The notes: generated by a model from the sequence alone, not told the origin. A stretch of DNA of 64,000 nucleotides from Cristatella mucedo (GCA_009760855.2 WPIO01000150.1:797501-861500); one strand, 5' to 3'. Positions 12,701 to 23,120 are shown, numbered from the stretch's first letter. Translations and numbers: made by a program.

Positions 12701-14321
12701 ACTCACGCAAACTCGCTTAGAAAGGCTCGTCGGTTCAAATGAGCCCACCGCGGTAGCTCCTGCAGTCGTTTTAGCAATGAGCAAGAATCCCACGAATGGC
12801 TGGGTACCGTTGATGGTCACTGCAAAACATCGAATGCCTAGGGCCATTTACGACAATGCAGGGAACAAGGCCTAAGCACAGCATGAGTGCTGCATATGTA
12901 GCAGCTCCGGATGCCTCACAGAACCTCCCCACTTGCCCGCAACCGTCCGCCAGGCCACACTAGCAGAGAGGAGCTCATGCACTGAGGGAGAGCACATCGA
13001 ACAGCCTTAGTAAATGGACCAGCAGCACTTAGCCCAAGAAGAAAGGAAACACGTGCACATGGTAAGATTGCCAGCAGGTTGCTGCTTGGTCACCGGTATT
13101 ACAAGTTGTTCGACAACGGCAAGGTTGCTCCTGTATAGCCATTCCAGACTGTTGAGCTCTGAGCGATCTCGGTCGTTGCAGCAAAATCCGAACATCCCAA
13201 GTGAATGGATGCGTGAACTGCATTGGAAAAAGAGAGCTACAGCACCCAAAATAGCGACCTTCGGTCATCCAGGACCAACTTGTCTGTCGTCTCTCAAACT
13301 GCAGTGCAACAAGGTTCCAGTATTCAGTGCACAGTGCATAGTAACTGTGTACCAGAACCAGGTCTTCAGTCTGGCTCCAGATTGTCGGCTACTACCCTAA
13401 CGGCATCCCGGTACGAGCCTGGCATCACTAATTGTGGATCAAAGCTAGGGCCCTAGTCACCGTTGCCGTTGCAGTCATGAGGTATGGCTTTGTAAGTGTG
13501 AGTTATTTCACAACAGCTCCATGTATAAACAAGCATACGGACATGTGTTGACACCCATCCTCATACATACCAGCTTGTTTGCATGCCTATCCGTGCCACC
13601 TTTGGACCCATGCCTCCTCCCACGCCCTTCGAGGTGGCCCTCCTGCCCGAGCCTGCCTCATTCCGAACCCACGGCCTCCCACACACTTGTAAGTGTACAA
13701 ACAAGCGCTTACTCAGCCACACGCGAACTTCGAGCTCCTTCACGTGTGACGCCCTGTCTTTTTATGTAGGGCGTAACACGTGAATGGCCTTGATTGGCTC
13801 ATCCGATCCTCCTCACTGCCTCTGGTGGTATCCGAGCAGTCCAGACAAGCCACTATATGCCTACTTACATTATTTGGTACACCTAGTAGGGAGTCTTTTT
13901 TTATAAACATCTTATACGAACCACCAAACAACACAATGTCCAAATAGTGTCCCTAAAGTGCATGCATTGCTGTAGTGGTTCCTGGATGAACCTTCGCACA
14001 CGAACTGGGCCCGGGCCAAGAAGGGTCATTCCAACGAGGTGGATGCGCCCGCGGGGCACAGTGCAGTGCACGGCCGGAAGCTGACATGTGCATGCACAAT
14101 GCCGCCGACCGAAACCATGCCAGCTCACCGGTCAGCTGCCCACCGGCCACGTACTGACTGCTGCTTGCATACACGGCATACGGTGCCCGGCCGGTCTGGG
14201 CCGAGGCCCGATGTACGGGCATCATGCTGCTGCATGCCGAGGCCGGTGCACCAGTGGGGTATGACAGTGACTCCTTGACGATCGATAGCAGCACGGGAAT
14301 TACTGCGTATCCGAGCAGCAT
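26..14321 (-). CDS. FRRS1: Gene B: ferric-chelate reductase 1-like (Reeler-DOMON-cytochrome b561), 3' part outside window
   Basis: Expected to be a membrane electron carrier that reduces ferric iron or a similar acceptor (family knowledge). Coding exons in order: 14321-14129, 12819-12707, 12607-12513, 12147-11601, 4049-3957, 3162-3000, 2909-2778, 1311-1196, 112-26; 1539 nt, 513 codons, no stop, every junction GT-AG and in phase. Residues 1 to about 22 look like a signal peptide, followed by a Reeler domain (about 23-155), a Ser-rich linker, a DOMON domain (about 220-400) and the start of the b561 core (from about 440). Two b561 haem histidines are visible, in KKFHG (H445) and WHR (H486); the other two should lie left of the window. 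The start is the ATG directly before the hydrophobic MLLGYAVIPVLLSIV. Exon phases match gene A throughout, so this is its tandem paralogue. Identity of the family is firm; whether the gene is active is unknown. Confidence 0.9.
113..1195. other. Gene B intron 8
   Basis: A short (CTG)n run lies near 319-340. I recognise no other gene, mobile element or repeat family. Confidence 0.6.
1196..1311 (-). CDS. FRRS1: Gene B exon 8: b561 transmembrane helix
   Basis: 116 nt. Encodes GALMSCAWVLCCTVSVLLAR, then YYKKQW and CGEKIWFA before GTAAGT. This is the ALM..AW helix and the ARYYK.W...GEK.WF loop of FRRS1-type b561 domains, the same length as gene A exon 8. Confidence 0.9.
1312..2777. other. Gene B intron 7
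   Basis: No gene or known repeat family recognised. A run of ten G is at about 2231-2240. Confidence 0.55.
2778..2909 (-). CDS. FRRS1: Gene B exon 7: linker and first b561 haem histidine
   Basis: 132 nt after a 90 bp intron, acceptor ATTACAG, donor GTAATA. It reads GNIFQHTERPISVRSSIIVA and ends IWLKKFHG, parallel to gene A exon 7 (GGILQH...ISWLVKIHG), also 132 nt. The last His is the first cytochrome b561 haem ligand. Found by comparison with gene A; the donor is weaker than the others. Confidence 0.82.
3000..3162 (-). CDS. FRRS1: Gene B exon 6: DOMON end
   Basis: 163 nt, acceptor TTGCAG, donor GTACGT, ends in phase 1. Shares NL.NV, C.F.WNNDA.AR and the final I.A.G..KGG/AAGG pattern with gene A exon 6, which is also 163 nt. 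Confidence 0.88.
3163..3956. other. Gene B intron 5
   Basis: AT-rich intron; nothing recognised in it. Confidence 0.55.
3957..4049 (-). CDS. FRRS1: Gene B exon 5: DOMON middle
   Basis: 93 nt, phase 0 to 0, acceptor TATGCAG, donor GTGAGT. The peptide includes GLSVVNCVATDTGARVTQTY, the V..CV strand of DOMON domains. Gene A exon 5 has exactly the same length and the matching IVACVRTDTSA. Confidence 0.86.
4050..5470. other. Start of gene B intron 4
   Basis: Mostly unique-looking sequence. An irregular GAT/GAC/GGT triplet run lies at about 4908-4962. No coding exon supported. Confidence 0.5.
5471..5612 (+). mobile_element. SINE-A copy (tRNA-derived)
   Basis: The head GGCCTAGTGGTTAAGG resembles a tRNA box A and GGGCTCGAGCCCC resembles box B. 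The tail GCGCCTGAATAGAGATTAAG then TCTCTTAGAGCG ends in an A/T-rich stretch. At least five other copies in the window share this layout. The tail also resembles the 3' end of the (ATT)n-tailed LINE. Confidence 0.75.
6260..6415 (+). mobile_element. SINE-B copy, diverged
   Basis: Contains GTGGTTCGAGCCCTGC (box B-like), then CCACTGCAAGTGGTGTTGAT, AGCCCTGACGGCTCTTCTGC and GAGGCTGTTAAATCAG, the body and end shared with the copies at 27.8, 41.1, 48.0, 60.0 and 61.3 kb. Confidence 0.65.
6580..7400 (+). pseudogene. Tc1/mariner transposase relic
   Basis: The DNA-binding region is readable at 6666-6860 (IRRRLARQGILRRIAKRNPL then LLSEKNRRDLLRWA), as in Tc1-like transposases. Further on, about 7205-7255, the catalytic C-terminal motif survives as APDPNPI, a stop, then HLW. 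Near 7335-7390 PQRHVRGLMDSMP matches the usual end of the family. Stops and frame changes separate the pieces, so it cannot make an active enzyme. It lies in gene B intron 4. Confidence 0.7.
7600..7930 (-). pseudogene. hAT-family transposase relic
   Basis: Reading the minus strand from about 7920: DQDIVYALHLVDRFMRQWRY, a stop, then KFCQHHEIEVPNMMATYIPP, and after a frame change FYEVIAKIHVELDTWFDN. This follows the order seen in Ac-like hAT transposases of the DUF4371 kind (DIv.A..LV, FC..h.IevP.M, F...I..i..EL..RF). Internal stops show it is dead. Confidence 0.6.
7931..8980 (-). pseudogene. Unidentified decayed coding-like stretch
   Basis: Several minus-strand frames look protein-like but are broken, for example GPDYDGAANLSTEINSWQAQ near 8440 and FSKQKEIVQYKINELQVEMG near 8190, and ERFDDQHYIRYH near 8720. 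They may be the upstream part of the hAT relic next to it or a processed pseudogene. I cannot name the protein. Confidence 0.3.
9721..9753. repeat. (TA)n microsatellite
   Basis: About 16 TA units directly joined to the A/T tail of the SINE-A copy that follows, so it probably grew from that tail. Confidence 0.95.
9751..9905 (-). mobile_element. SINE-A copy (minus)
   Basis: Starts with the reversed tail TAATTCATTTGCATTGCACC, then GAGAACTTATCTCTATCCAGG, box B-like GCTCGAGCCCACGACC and box A-like CACCACTAGGCCAAAT. An extra internal stretch (about 9840-9880) separates the two boxes. Confidence 0.72.
9906..11600. other. End of gene B intron 4
   Basis: No gene or repeat family recognised. 10600-10850 is notably A/T-rich. 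Confidence 0.5.
11601..12147 (-). CDS. FRRS1: Gene B exon 4: Reeler end, Ser-rich linker, DOMON start
   Basis: The exon starts with ATVVRGYTTFWV, the last Reeler strand. A long low-complexity linker follows, rich in Ser, Pro and Leu with an uninterrupted run of 13 Ser, and probably heavily O-glycosylated (inference). DOMON then begins with a Cys-rich segment (CGSTQSC...CAGSDC), a LLMW strand and GYVSVGFGKSFSM. Inside DOMON a 10-residue unit SSSSSTSSAG is repeated as SSSSSVSSAG. At 547 nt it is much longer than the 325 nt gene A exon, all through simple-repeat growth. It ends at Met before GTGAGT, phase 0. The opposite strand has an Asp-rich open frame that is only a shadow of this repeat. Confidence 0.9.
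12513..12607 (-). CDS. FRRS1: Gene B exon 3: Reeler, LTHxS...WTAP segment
   Basis: Acceptor GCATGCAG follows an intron of only 99 bp. The peptide has LTHVSSTSVNSLTVQWTAP, the conserved TH.s...l...WtAP of Reeler domains. It ends in phase 2 before GTAAGT. The gene A equivalent is one codon shorter. Confidence 0.88.
12707..12819 (-). CDS. FRRS1: Gene B exon 2: Reeler middle
   Basis: Acceptor TTTTGCAG, then VTINGTQPFVGFLLIAKT. This matches the Reeler core (hydrophobic strand, pF.GFLl.A, later VGSFE). The exon ends at ...KRVC before GTGAGT, phase 0. Confidence 0.88.
12820..14128. other. Gene B intron 1
   Basis: Nothing recognised; the open frames here lack domain similarity and splice context. 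Confidence 0.5.
14129..14321 (-). CDS. FRRS1: Gene B exon 1: signal peptide and Reeler start
   Basis: The exon opens with ATG at 14321 and a hydrophobic leader, then YPTGAPASACSSMMPVHR, the usual Reeler opening (YPxGAP, Cys, MxPxH). It ends in phase 1 at CTGACCG before the donor GTGAGC. An upstream in-frame ATG at 14417 would add 32 residues ahead of the leader and is less likely. Confidence 0.87.
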
Positions 14322-14644
14322 GTCAAGTCTGAAAGTGACAGAAAGTGACCAATCCGGCGGCAGGCATGCCACAAAGTGCCAGAGAGTAAAGAAGCGACTA
14401 GAGCATAAGTGTGGCAAGTTGCCTAAGTGTGGCTGGTGCCCGGCCTAACTGCAATGCCCGCTACAGCTGCAGCATGTGGCTCTGCTGAAACAGTAACTGC
14501 CCAAGAGCATCTGGCTTTCTCAACTGAACAGCACGGCACCGCAGATATGTAGCCGGCACATGTAGCCAAGCAGCCATGGAAGCAGCGCCAGGCCCAGCAG
14601 CCAGCCGGCGGCCAAATGTGAGCTGTGTAAACTGAGCTCTGGTC

Positions 14645-14764
14645 TAATTTCTGATTTTGGTCTGGTAGGTTTTGCTATAGATATCATCAAACATCATGGA
14701 GCTGTTATTTTCTGCAATCCCGGACATGTAAAGCAAAACCTACTGACCGAAATCCGAAATAACT
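14645..14764. repeat. Imperfect terminal inverted repeats, possible small MITE
   Basis: Left arm contains GATTTTGGTCTGGTAGGTTT and the right arm, read on the other strand, GATTTCGGTCAGTAGGTTTT; both end at GCT. The arms are about 30 bp, around 53 bp apart, upstream of the gene B start. Confidence 0.5.
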
Positions 14765-15739
14765 GTGTGGCTGAGGAATAGTGTCTCGGCTGTCCCTTAT
14801 GACAAAGAAAACAAAGATACTGCATGATACTACATAGGGGGCTCATCAGGAATGACACCATTTTGAAGTGTTCACTGACCTATAGCCATTGTCGCTATAC
14901 TTCAAGGCACTCGGCAACATCTCGACACTGAAGAATTCATCTTTAGGGTGCGCAGAGTGAGCCACTGGGAGCCACCACGTGGTACTTGTTCCCATTGTGG
15001 AGCAGCACAGCATCGAGGCTCCTGGATAAAGGTGTCTATGAATAGGCACCATTCACTAGGGTTACAGGTGATTCTAAAAGCCTCTGATAGTCCAGCCTCT
15101 ACACTTGCCTACTAATTCAGTAAAAATGAAGCCTAGGAGCTCTTCATAAGGCAATGGTGCCCATGTGCTGCATGCACAATCCATGACTGCATAGCTGCAT
15201 GGCTTCAAAAACTCACAGCACTCGATCTGTCAGTGGATCGTTCTGCCTTTTCACCTCCTGGGCTTTCTGACTGTGCCGGATGGAGCATTGAATGAAGGCA
15301 GCACCCACCAACGGCCACATGAGTATCTGTCAACAGATCAATGGCTCGATGGCCATCTAACGGACGCCTGTGTCTCATCAGCCAACCTTTTCTTATTCCA
15401 ACTTCTTACTTGCAACGTTTTCACAATAACAATAAAAGCTGTCAGTTGCAGAGCAAAGGATCGTTGCACTGAACTTTGCCAGGGAAACCGGGAAACCTAA
15501 GAGAGCATGCAAATTCACTTAAACGGCACACTAACTGTGGACTACAAATTCCAACCACAACCACTGCCTGCTCAGCTGGTCACTCGGCCGGCTGGCGCAT
15601 TCACCCACTCACATAGACACAACCACCCACGTGCAACCCGTTTTAGGAATTCCCATAACAGTGCAGCCAACCAAAACACAGGCTGTAAAGTAGATTTGTA
15701 GCTTCACAGTGGCTCAATGGTAATCCATCCCAAAATAGC

Positions 15740-15766
15740 AGCCCCTAGTGCCAGGCACTAGGGGCT
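15740..15766. repeat. Perfect 13-bp inverted repeat
   Basis: AGCCCCTAGTGCC, one A, then GGCACTAGGGGCT. It is a near-perfect palindrome of unknown role. Confidence 0.8.
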
Positions 15767-16229
15767 ACCACCTTTCAGTACATAGGTGTCTCAATGACAT
15801 AGCAAGGCCCAGACATTTCTTCATCTCTTAACAAGACATGGCCTTCTAGGTAAAGTCGGCGCATCTCAATGCTACTCTCACATAAGACACCCGGTATTGT
15901 TTGTGGTGACTCGTCAAGGCATATATAACGGACCACCGTGACAAACCGGAAAGGTACCAATGTGGCTATGTGCCCCAAGTTTTGTACTGCAAAGGCTACA
16001 GTGCTGCAAGGCTATTGGCGGATAAAGGACAATGCCCGGTGACCGCGGGCCATTTGAGACATGAAAAACGTCTCACTCGATTTATGCCGAGCACATCTCG
16101 CTAATTAACTTGGCAAAACTCAGCCAGTCTGGAATGAACAGCATCGGTCTATCCAGCAAGTCGACTTTTAAAAATCCTACAGCATTAATGGCTGGCCCAG
16201 ACTAGTGAGGCTGTAAGGGGACGCACACA

Positions 16230-16520
16230 AGAAGAGCAACGACAACTACTCTCCTACTACCGACTATGGCTCATCCTTTTCAGCGGTCCTGAGCTGCTAC
16301 TTCCATGCTACTCACTACCTCAACTGCTCTCCTGACTCTGCTATGCTTCCCATTTTCTCTTTGTTTCGTGAGACGAAGTCTGTTGGCTACCGAATGCGTA
16401 CCGAAAGCCGCTTAGGCTGTGAGTGCGCTACACAAAACTCTCCTGCATAACACCCTCATGGTCTTTGTGACTTTGTGGAGTTACAGACTGAGATACATTA
16501 TAAGAGTTATGACGGCTGCC
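16230..16520 (+). mobile_element. LINE-1st family 3' end (CR1/L2-like)
   Basis: Matches, in the opposite orientation, the C-terminal coding end and 3' UTR of the LINE at 43590-44545 (CCGACTATGGCTCATCCTTT..., CAACTGCTCTCCTGACTCTG..., GAGTTACAGACTGAGATACA). Heavily 5'-truncated. Confidence 0.8.
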
Positions 16521-19500
16521 AAAGAAACCAGAGTCTACAAAGCAATAGTGAAACCAAGAGCTAGCACTGTCTAGTCAGAGGCTCTGCCACCTCGAAATGA
16601 ACGTGGGCAGCTGTAGCTGACAACCTGAATGAAGAATACTTTTGCTAGCTGCCTGCTTCCTCCGCCCCTGGCCATGAATCCAAATCGAAGGGCCAGGCCG
16701 TAAATTCACACCAAGGTAGCTGCCACCCAGATCAATGGGCCATAGATCGCTCAGCCGTAGAGCCCACCAAACGGTCCATGACGGAATGGGCCAAATCAAA
16801 GAAGGCAGCCACTACAACATACAGCAGGGTATCGATTTTTGAGGTGGCTGAGAAAGGCGATGTTGACTGAATTAAATCTAGTACCTGCGTCTGCATTAGC
16901 TGTGCAATTCCTGTTTTGCTATTATGTTTTGGTGGCTATCACTTGATTGGCACTGCCCCATCCCTGCGATATCCCATAGTCTGATGGTCCTCCCCGTGCC
17001 TAGGGAATCTGGCGGGAGTAGCGCCTGCGAACTGGGACTGAGATCGAGCGATCCTGTTAATGGCCTGTATTGGCACACATAAACATCATCTGCGATTTAT
17101 GTGACTATCTCCGAGCCGCCTGCAACCTATCCAACCTGATGACGCCTACGCGATTCTATACTCCCTGGATTCATGCACGGCTCTTCCCGTATAAAAAGGC
17201 TGCATTACTCAATAAAGCGAGCGAGAGATCCGTAAGTACAGGATAACGCCAGCGATAATCGCTGCGTAGATAAGAAAGCCTAGGCAACATTTGGAGTTGA
17301 TAGCCATTCCCCAGATAAACCGAAACTGGTAATACTACTCACTCGGTTGGAGGAGGTACGAGCCGGTACAACAAATGCAACTCGAAGTCTTAACAGACCG
17401 CTTTGGGCGTCGGTGATTCACTACTCGCTATAGCCCCATCCCAGCAGTCGCACCAGGTGACGTCAGTCGGCAGCAGAACGTAAGCCTCTCTAGCAGTCTG
17501 GATTGGATGGAGGATGGAGGCCGGGATAGATGGACAGATTGCTCGAGAAGGTTAAACTCGATTGCTCCATCGATCGAGTTGGGCTAAGCAAGGGCCCGGC
17601 GGCGATAAGCAGGTCATGTAAAGCTTGTTTAAAGGTCATCGACCACAAAGCCGAGAACGTTGCCGGGTACTTAGCTGAGCTCTGCATGCTGCACGAAAGT
17701 GCCAGCCAAGCTCGCTGTAGGCCCTCGGTTGTCTGGCTCTTGTCCAGGCTTCAACTTAGACGATGTGCTGATTTCAATTAGAACTACATTAGTCTGGTCA
17801 GCTGCAAGTGTATATGTTACACAACAGAGTCGAAATAGAGAACTCGATGGGAGTCTTAGTGTGTGAGCAAGTATTCGACCATTTCAGTTGAACACGCGAG
17901 TAATCAAAGGAACAGCAGCGCTTCTACTAAAAAAAGACACCGACATTAGTTGGTTTGCAAAAATTCTGTCCACCAACAGATTTCTCAACAATGCAGCTTT
18001 CTTGGGGGCAGCAGTCACGATTCGTTTTTGAGGATGGACATACTCATCGTTGGGTGCTGGAATGTACGTATCACCGCTAACTCCATCAACTCTTAAGCGT
18101 CACTCCCCAGTTAGTCCTCTTTGCTTTGAGTAGTTACAGGTGAACATGCATACATACTTAATCTAGTCTCCATTGCGGTACGCTTAAGGAATTAGCCAAT
18201 TCAATATCCTGCCAAAAATAGATTTTGTATTGGCATAGCATAATTCAACACTCACGGTCAGTCATAAAGAGAGTCTTTTACTTCAGTTTGGAGCGACTAG
18301 CTTTCATTTGCTTATCTGCATCAAGTTAATTATTATTAAAGAGTGCCATCTCGTACGACCAAGCAGATCGGTTTCCTAGCTTCTTTGTAAGCAAGATAGA
18401 CAAAACCATAGTCCATTATCACTGCAATATCTCCAATGGATTCTTCACTATCCGTTTTCAACTCTACCCTAATGTTAGCATTCAAGCCTTCCCTCCGCTG
18501 ACTTCCCCTTTCAAGCTTAACAGCCAGCCTGAGAAGACTGCTAGCCCTTTAGTGATCTACCTACTGCTTTTTTCTGGAAGCCTAGATCTGCTGCCGGCTA
18601 TTCCCATCAAATACATTCAAGAGGGTAGTGACATGACGACGATATTTGAACCAAATCTTTTCGCAGAATCAGCACTGCAACAAGTTCTCGATCGGGCATT
18701 ACTAGAATTGCACTGCCATAGTTTGTGTCCTATCGCAATGGGATATTTCAGAGCGTAGATTTTAACTGACAATTGTAATCCAGCGAGCCTTTAAAGTATG
18801 GACTCTTATTCCCAGGTATCTTATCTAGATTCAATTTATTTTTTCTCAATTTATGCTCTCCTACTTGCCGACGTCATCGACGAGCAGTTTTGGGTTTCAT
18901 TTATATGTTAACAAAAAGCATCACTTCATCTGCGATCACTTTCCTCTTTGCCTACCTGCACCTCAAGGTCTCCGACCTACCTTGCAGCTTGTATTGCCAA
19001 CTCTTGTGCTTGGCTTATAGCAAACTTTTTTTTTCAAATTTAGTGACTATAAAACCAACTTAGTGGCTATGAGCAAACTTATTGCCACTCTGAAACTGGA
19101 AAATATAGCCTTCAAAATCGGCCCCGGCACGGAGTTTGGGCGTCCTGTTCCAAAGCGAATATTTTCCTAGAAGACAGCACCAGCAGTCATGTGCCTACTT
19201 TCAGATAAGTAACGCAACCGAAATTTTAATGTGCTGAGATGACATTGCGACTGGCAGCCAAGGTGGTCCGTGGATTCGTGTCATCCCGGCCCGACTTGTG
19301 TAGCTCACTCCTTGTCGGTCTCCCTGCCCGTGCAAAATGAGACTTGGGCAACTGGGGCGCAGCTCTGCCCGCCATGTTAGCTTGTTCGCCATGCACCCTT
19401 GCGACTTCGGCGTTACGCCGCTGCTCGTGCGCCTGCGTGAGCTCTCGTAGGGCATCGACACCCGCTTGTGCTTACCCGTTGCTGTATAACTGCGCCTGCG

Positions 19501-21430
19501 ACGGGCGTTAAATCCTTCGGAGACCGCTACTCCAGGTTCCGTGTTCAGGGAGCCTTGAACTGGCCACTGACCAATGTCACCGAATCCCCATACTTGACGA
19601 CATGCTTTAAATGCTAAACAAATAGCCTACATGCTCCTCGCAGCATTTGCACTGCCCGAGTGGAAATGTTTTTATATACTTATGCCAGCTAAACTTGTAT
19701 TACATGATATCATTAACTCATGTTGCATGCTGCCTTTCCAAATTATTAACAGTGTCGGGTTTGAGATTTCTTTCCTTTAGGTTGAGTTGCAAATGATGTG
19801 TGACTATAATTATTACTACACCGTCGAAGGTTCGTCTGCAATGTGCTCCGTTAAGGTGTACCTGGGGCTCGGCTTCTAAGTTCGATGACAGTCACTTGTC
19901 AGTTTAAGCTGGCGAACCGGGCTAAATTTTTTAGCAACAATACAGCACTAAAAGCCATCTTGCTTTAAGGGGGCCTACAACTCTCTGCTTTAATGCATGC
20001 ATGCATTTTATCTTTCGGTTGTACACTGGAATTGAGCCGCGCATACTAATTCAATTTTAAAAGCCTGTGAGAAAAACAGAAACTAGACGATCATACACAA
20101 AGTCGATAGAAAATAGAGGTTCCTCAAATGTGAGTCTACCAACCAGATGCACTTTCAGATAACCGAAATTTTTCAACCGCTAACGTAAGTTTAACGGTTA
20201 GGTAGTGTTTTCTGGCCGCAAACCACGGTAGAATGTGAGCGCGGTGCTTAATTTGGGACCTACCATTAGACAGAAGACTGAGCTGCACCGCGCGAATGCC
20301 CCATAAATTAGTATACTTTTACAAGCCCATGCCATGGAAAATCACGGGGATTTTCGTTGCTACGCTGCAATGCGGGCTGAGTGTCCGCGGACCTAGTAGT
20401 CAGCTTAGCCCAACCGATGAGCCCCGGCAAGCCCGGCTACAGTCGGGCTAAAGCTTCATACCACGACTTAGGTCGGTAAGGGCTCGAATCTCACCTGTAT
20501 TCTCTTCCTGTTATTAAACTTGTCATAATATGGCGTTTGCTAAGCTCTGTCAGCACGAAGCTGCCGCCGGGCTTCTTCGCCAGTCTCTTCCTGTTTCGAA
20601 TTGGTCATGTGCTACGTTTGCGTTGCGTTGCGGCAGAGTGGCACTGTGTGGCTTCCTTTGCTGCTTTCTCATTGTTGTCTGCGATAGATACGCTTATATT
20701 CTACTCGCTTTGCTCATTAATTTCTGTGAAAACTCGTCGGCGTACAGCGGTGGGCGGAAACAACAGGTTTTATGGGGAAAATGCACCGGTAAAAAATTAC
20801 AGGAAACTCCAACTTTGCGTTGAAAAGTGGGCCTTAGTGTCCGCTGACCTAGCTGGTGAGCTCGCCCCATTGAATAGTTAAACTAGCAGAAATCAATTTT
20901 GTTTACATTTATTGGTCAGAGCCCGAGCAGCGAATTAGCATTGAGCTGAGTACAGAGCGTACGGACATGCTGACCATCCTTAAATTTATATCAACCCTCA
21001 TGAAGAATCGCGGGCCGATTTTACAGGTTCTATGTACGCGTGTAGAAAACTTACCAAAGGCAGGCGCAGCACGACTTCCGGTCGGTCCTGCTCACTCTGG
21101 CCGCTTTCCATAACTCCAACTCGGTTGTTGCAAGAGAAAGCACCATCAGCCATCACTTCGAGCGACAGCTGTGGGGGTCGTAGTGCAAGAGCGCTAGCTG
21201 TGCGATCTCCGCCCTTCAACGAACACCTCTTAATTAAGTATTCCTATATAGTTTTAGCGTTTTCACTCCCGTGTCTCTATGTCGTGCCTGAATACTCCAA
21301 TGCCTTCCGATCCAGCTGCTCCGCTAGCCTTCGCCTTCCGCTAAGCTTTTCAAGAGTTCCGGCGCCGCATAGAATAAAAAAATATACAATTCATTAGTAT
21401 GAAAAATATATAAATTATATATAAAAATAT
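16521..21430. other. Intergenic stretch without recognised features
   Basis: About 4.9 kb between the LINE tail and a SINE-A copy. Short open frames on both strands show no domain I recognise. A TATA-like TATAAAAAGG is at 17190 but nothing links it to a gene. Confidence 0.5.
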
Positions 21431-21565
21431 AAAAAATATGTAATTCATTAGTATGGCGCCCTAAGGGAACTTAATCTCTACCCAGGCGCTTCGCATATGC
21501 CGCAGCAGGGCTCGAGCCCATGATCTTGGTCTTCAAAGGCGATCACCTTTACGGCTGAAGCGAAT
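21431..21565 (-). mobile_element. SINE-A copy (minus)
   Basis: TAATTCATTAGTATGGCGCC, GGAACTTAATCTCTACCCAGG, CGCTTCGCATATGCC, GGGCTCGAGCCCATGATC. The tRNA-like head is diverged. An A/T-rich tail of about 60 bp precedes it. Confidence 0.75.
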
Positions 21566-22308
21566 AATCTCCAGCAGTAGCTACCAAGCTAACGTGCGAG
21601 TGTGAATTAAGTTCACGTTATCGTTCGGAGCAAAATACTTAACGCGCCCGAACGAAACCGTCAAACTGAAGTCTGCTGCCTTTCTTCCTCTATATATAAT
21701 ATATAATATAAATGAATGAGGCGGTCGAAAAGGCTGACCTTTGCTTTAGTACAGCCGACACCGGACACGGAAAGCAGTGTGGTTGTGACTGGTGCTGCAC
21801 ACTATCTAAGATCACCGGGAGATTTGAATTTAATGCAAGATAGCTACTGCTCTTGGTTGAATTCGCTATTTTGAAGCCATATCAGGCATTGCTTAGGGAA
21901 GGCGCACATTTTTTTAAATAATGTGCATTGCAAATGGTCGAGTCGGGCCAGGCGTCATTCTAAGGCGCACACAAAATAGCGTCACCATTTCGCCCGCGGC
22001 CTTCGTCACTCAATGCAGCCACTTGTTCGTCGGCCAAAGTCTGCGTCGCCGCCAGCTTTTTGCAGCGCAAAAGTTACTTTGCAGCGCTGGCTCTTACGCT
22101 ACAGCAAGGCGCCATTTCTGCGGCAATCGCTGCCACGCCCACGATGCGCTATCTGAGCAGCCGGGCCGCCGCGCGACATCTGCAGCCGAATCGCAACGAT
22201 TTCTCCGAGTCGTCTGCCGGCAGCTCTACTTTCCTAATGCCGAGTCGGAGGAGACCGGAGATCTCCTGGAAAGATTCAAAGCTCGAGCGTCTCAGAGTTA
22301 CCCTGTAG

Positions 22309-22622
22309 GGGCTCGTGGGCTCGCGATGGCGTCGCGACGCAGAGCGAAGCCTCCGCGACGTGTTGCGTTTTTGACGACGGCTATATTGTATCGTACGCCA
22401 GCAATGCAAGCGAACGAGCGTACATACTGGTGTAGTGGCCGTCGTGCACGCTACTACGGAGCACGTAGTGATAAGAGACAAGGGAGTAGATAGCGTGCTT
22501 ACAGGCCGACGCATGGGCAGAAAGTTCGGCAAGGAACTCGTCACGTGCCGACAAAGAGCGAGCCCGTTGGGCGGACGGAACGTCGGCTGGGGGCGGAACC
22601 ACGCGATGGCGATGACACGTCC
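22309..22622 (+). repeat. Dispersed repeat C, copy 1
   Basis: Shares an ordered series of blocks with 61646-61922: TCGTGGG.., CGCGATGGCG, GACGACGGCT, GGCCGTCGTGC, GAGCACGTRGTG, ACAGGCCGA, GGCTGGGGG(A)CGGAACCAC and GATGGCGATGAC. Both contain an ACGACGGC/GCCGTCGT inverted pair, with longer spacing in this copy. No known family recognised. Confidence 0.7.
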
Positions 22623-22980
22623 GCAACCCCATTCGCTCGCGCTCCGCCGCCGAAAGAGCTGCCATTTTCTCATCCGAGGCAAAGTGCACCGTGTAGTTTG
22701 ACATTCTCTAAGCGGCAGGTACGCGATACCACGCAGAACAGCGTAGAGGGCTCAAATACGCTTATGCATACGGACGCCGCAGCTGGCCCGTTCGCAACTG
22801 CTCGCTCACGACTGCCCGCTCGGCGTCCTCGACCTGACTCCCCGGGTCTCTGCCACCAGTTGCTTATATACCGCTGTCATAAATCACAACAGGCTACAAT
22901 CCAACGACAGTGTCATAATCTCAAAATAGCCACATACATACCAAAGTTCTTAGCTCATTTAGATGAGGGACAATTTAAGG

Positions 22981-23120
22981 ATATATAATTCATTTGTATA
23001 GCGCTCCAAGAGAACTAAATCTCTATTCAGGCGCTTCACACGCGCCTCAGGGCTCGAGCCCACGACCTCAGCCAGACCTTGGTCGGGGGAGAGCACCTTG
23101 ACCTCTGGACCAACCCTGCT
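22981..23120 (-). mobile_element. SINE-A copy (minus)
   Basis: TATAATTCATTTGTATAGCG, GAGAACTAAATCTCTATTCAGG, CGCTTCACACGCGCC, GGGCTCGAGCCCACGACC and a reversed head ACCTTGACCTCTGGACCAACC. Confidence 0.8.

Noticed and set aside
17186-17200. TATA-like TATAAAAAGG as a promoter
   Set aside because: No gene starts suitably downstream on the plus strand.
20395-20510. tRNA-like stretch with GGGCTCGAATCTCACC
   Set aside because: No acceptor stem pairing or full cloverleaf could be drawn; too weak to call.
22149-22682. 177-codon minus-strand open frame
   Set aside because: Arg/Ser-rich and largely inside dispersed repeat C and CpG-rich DNA; no domain or splice context.
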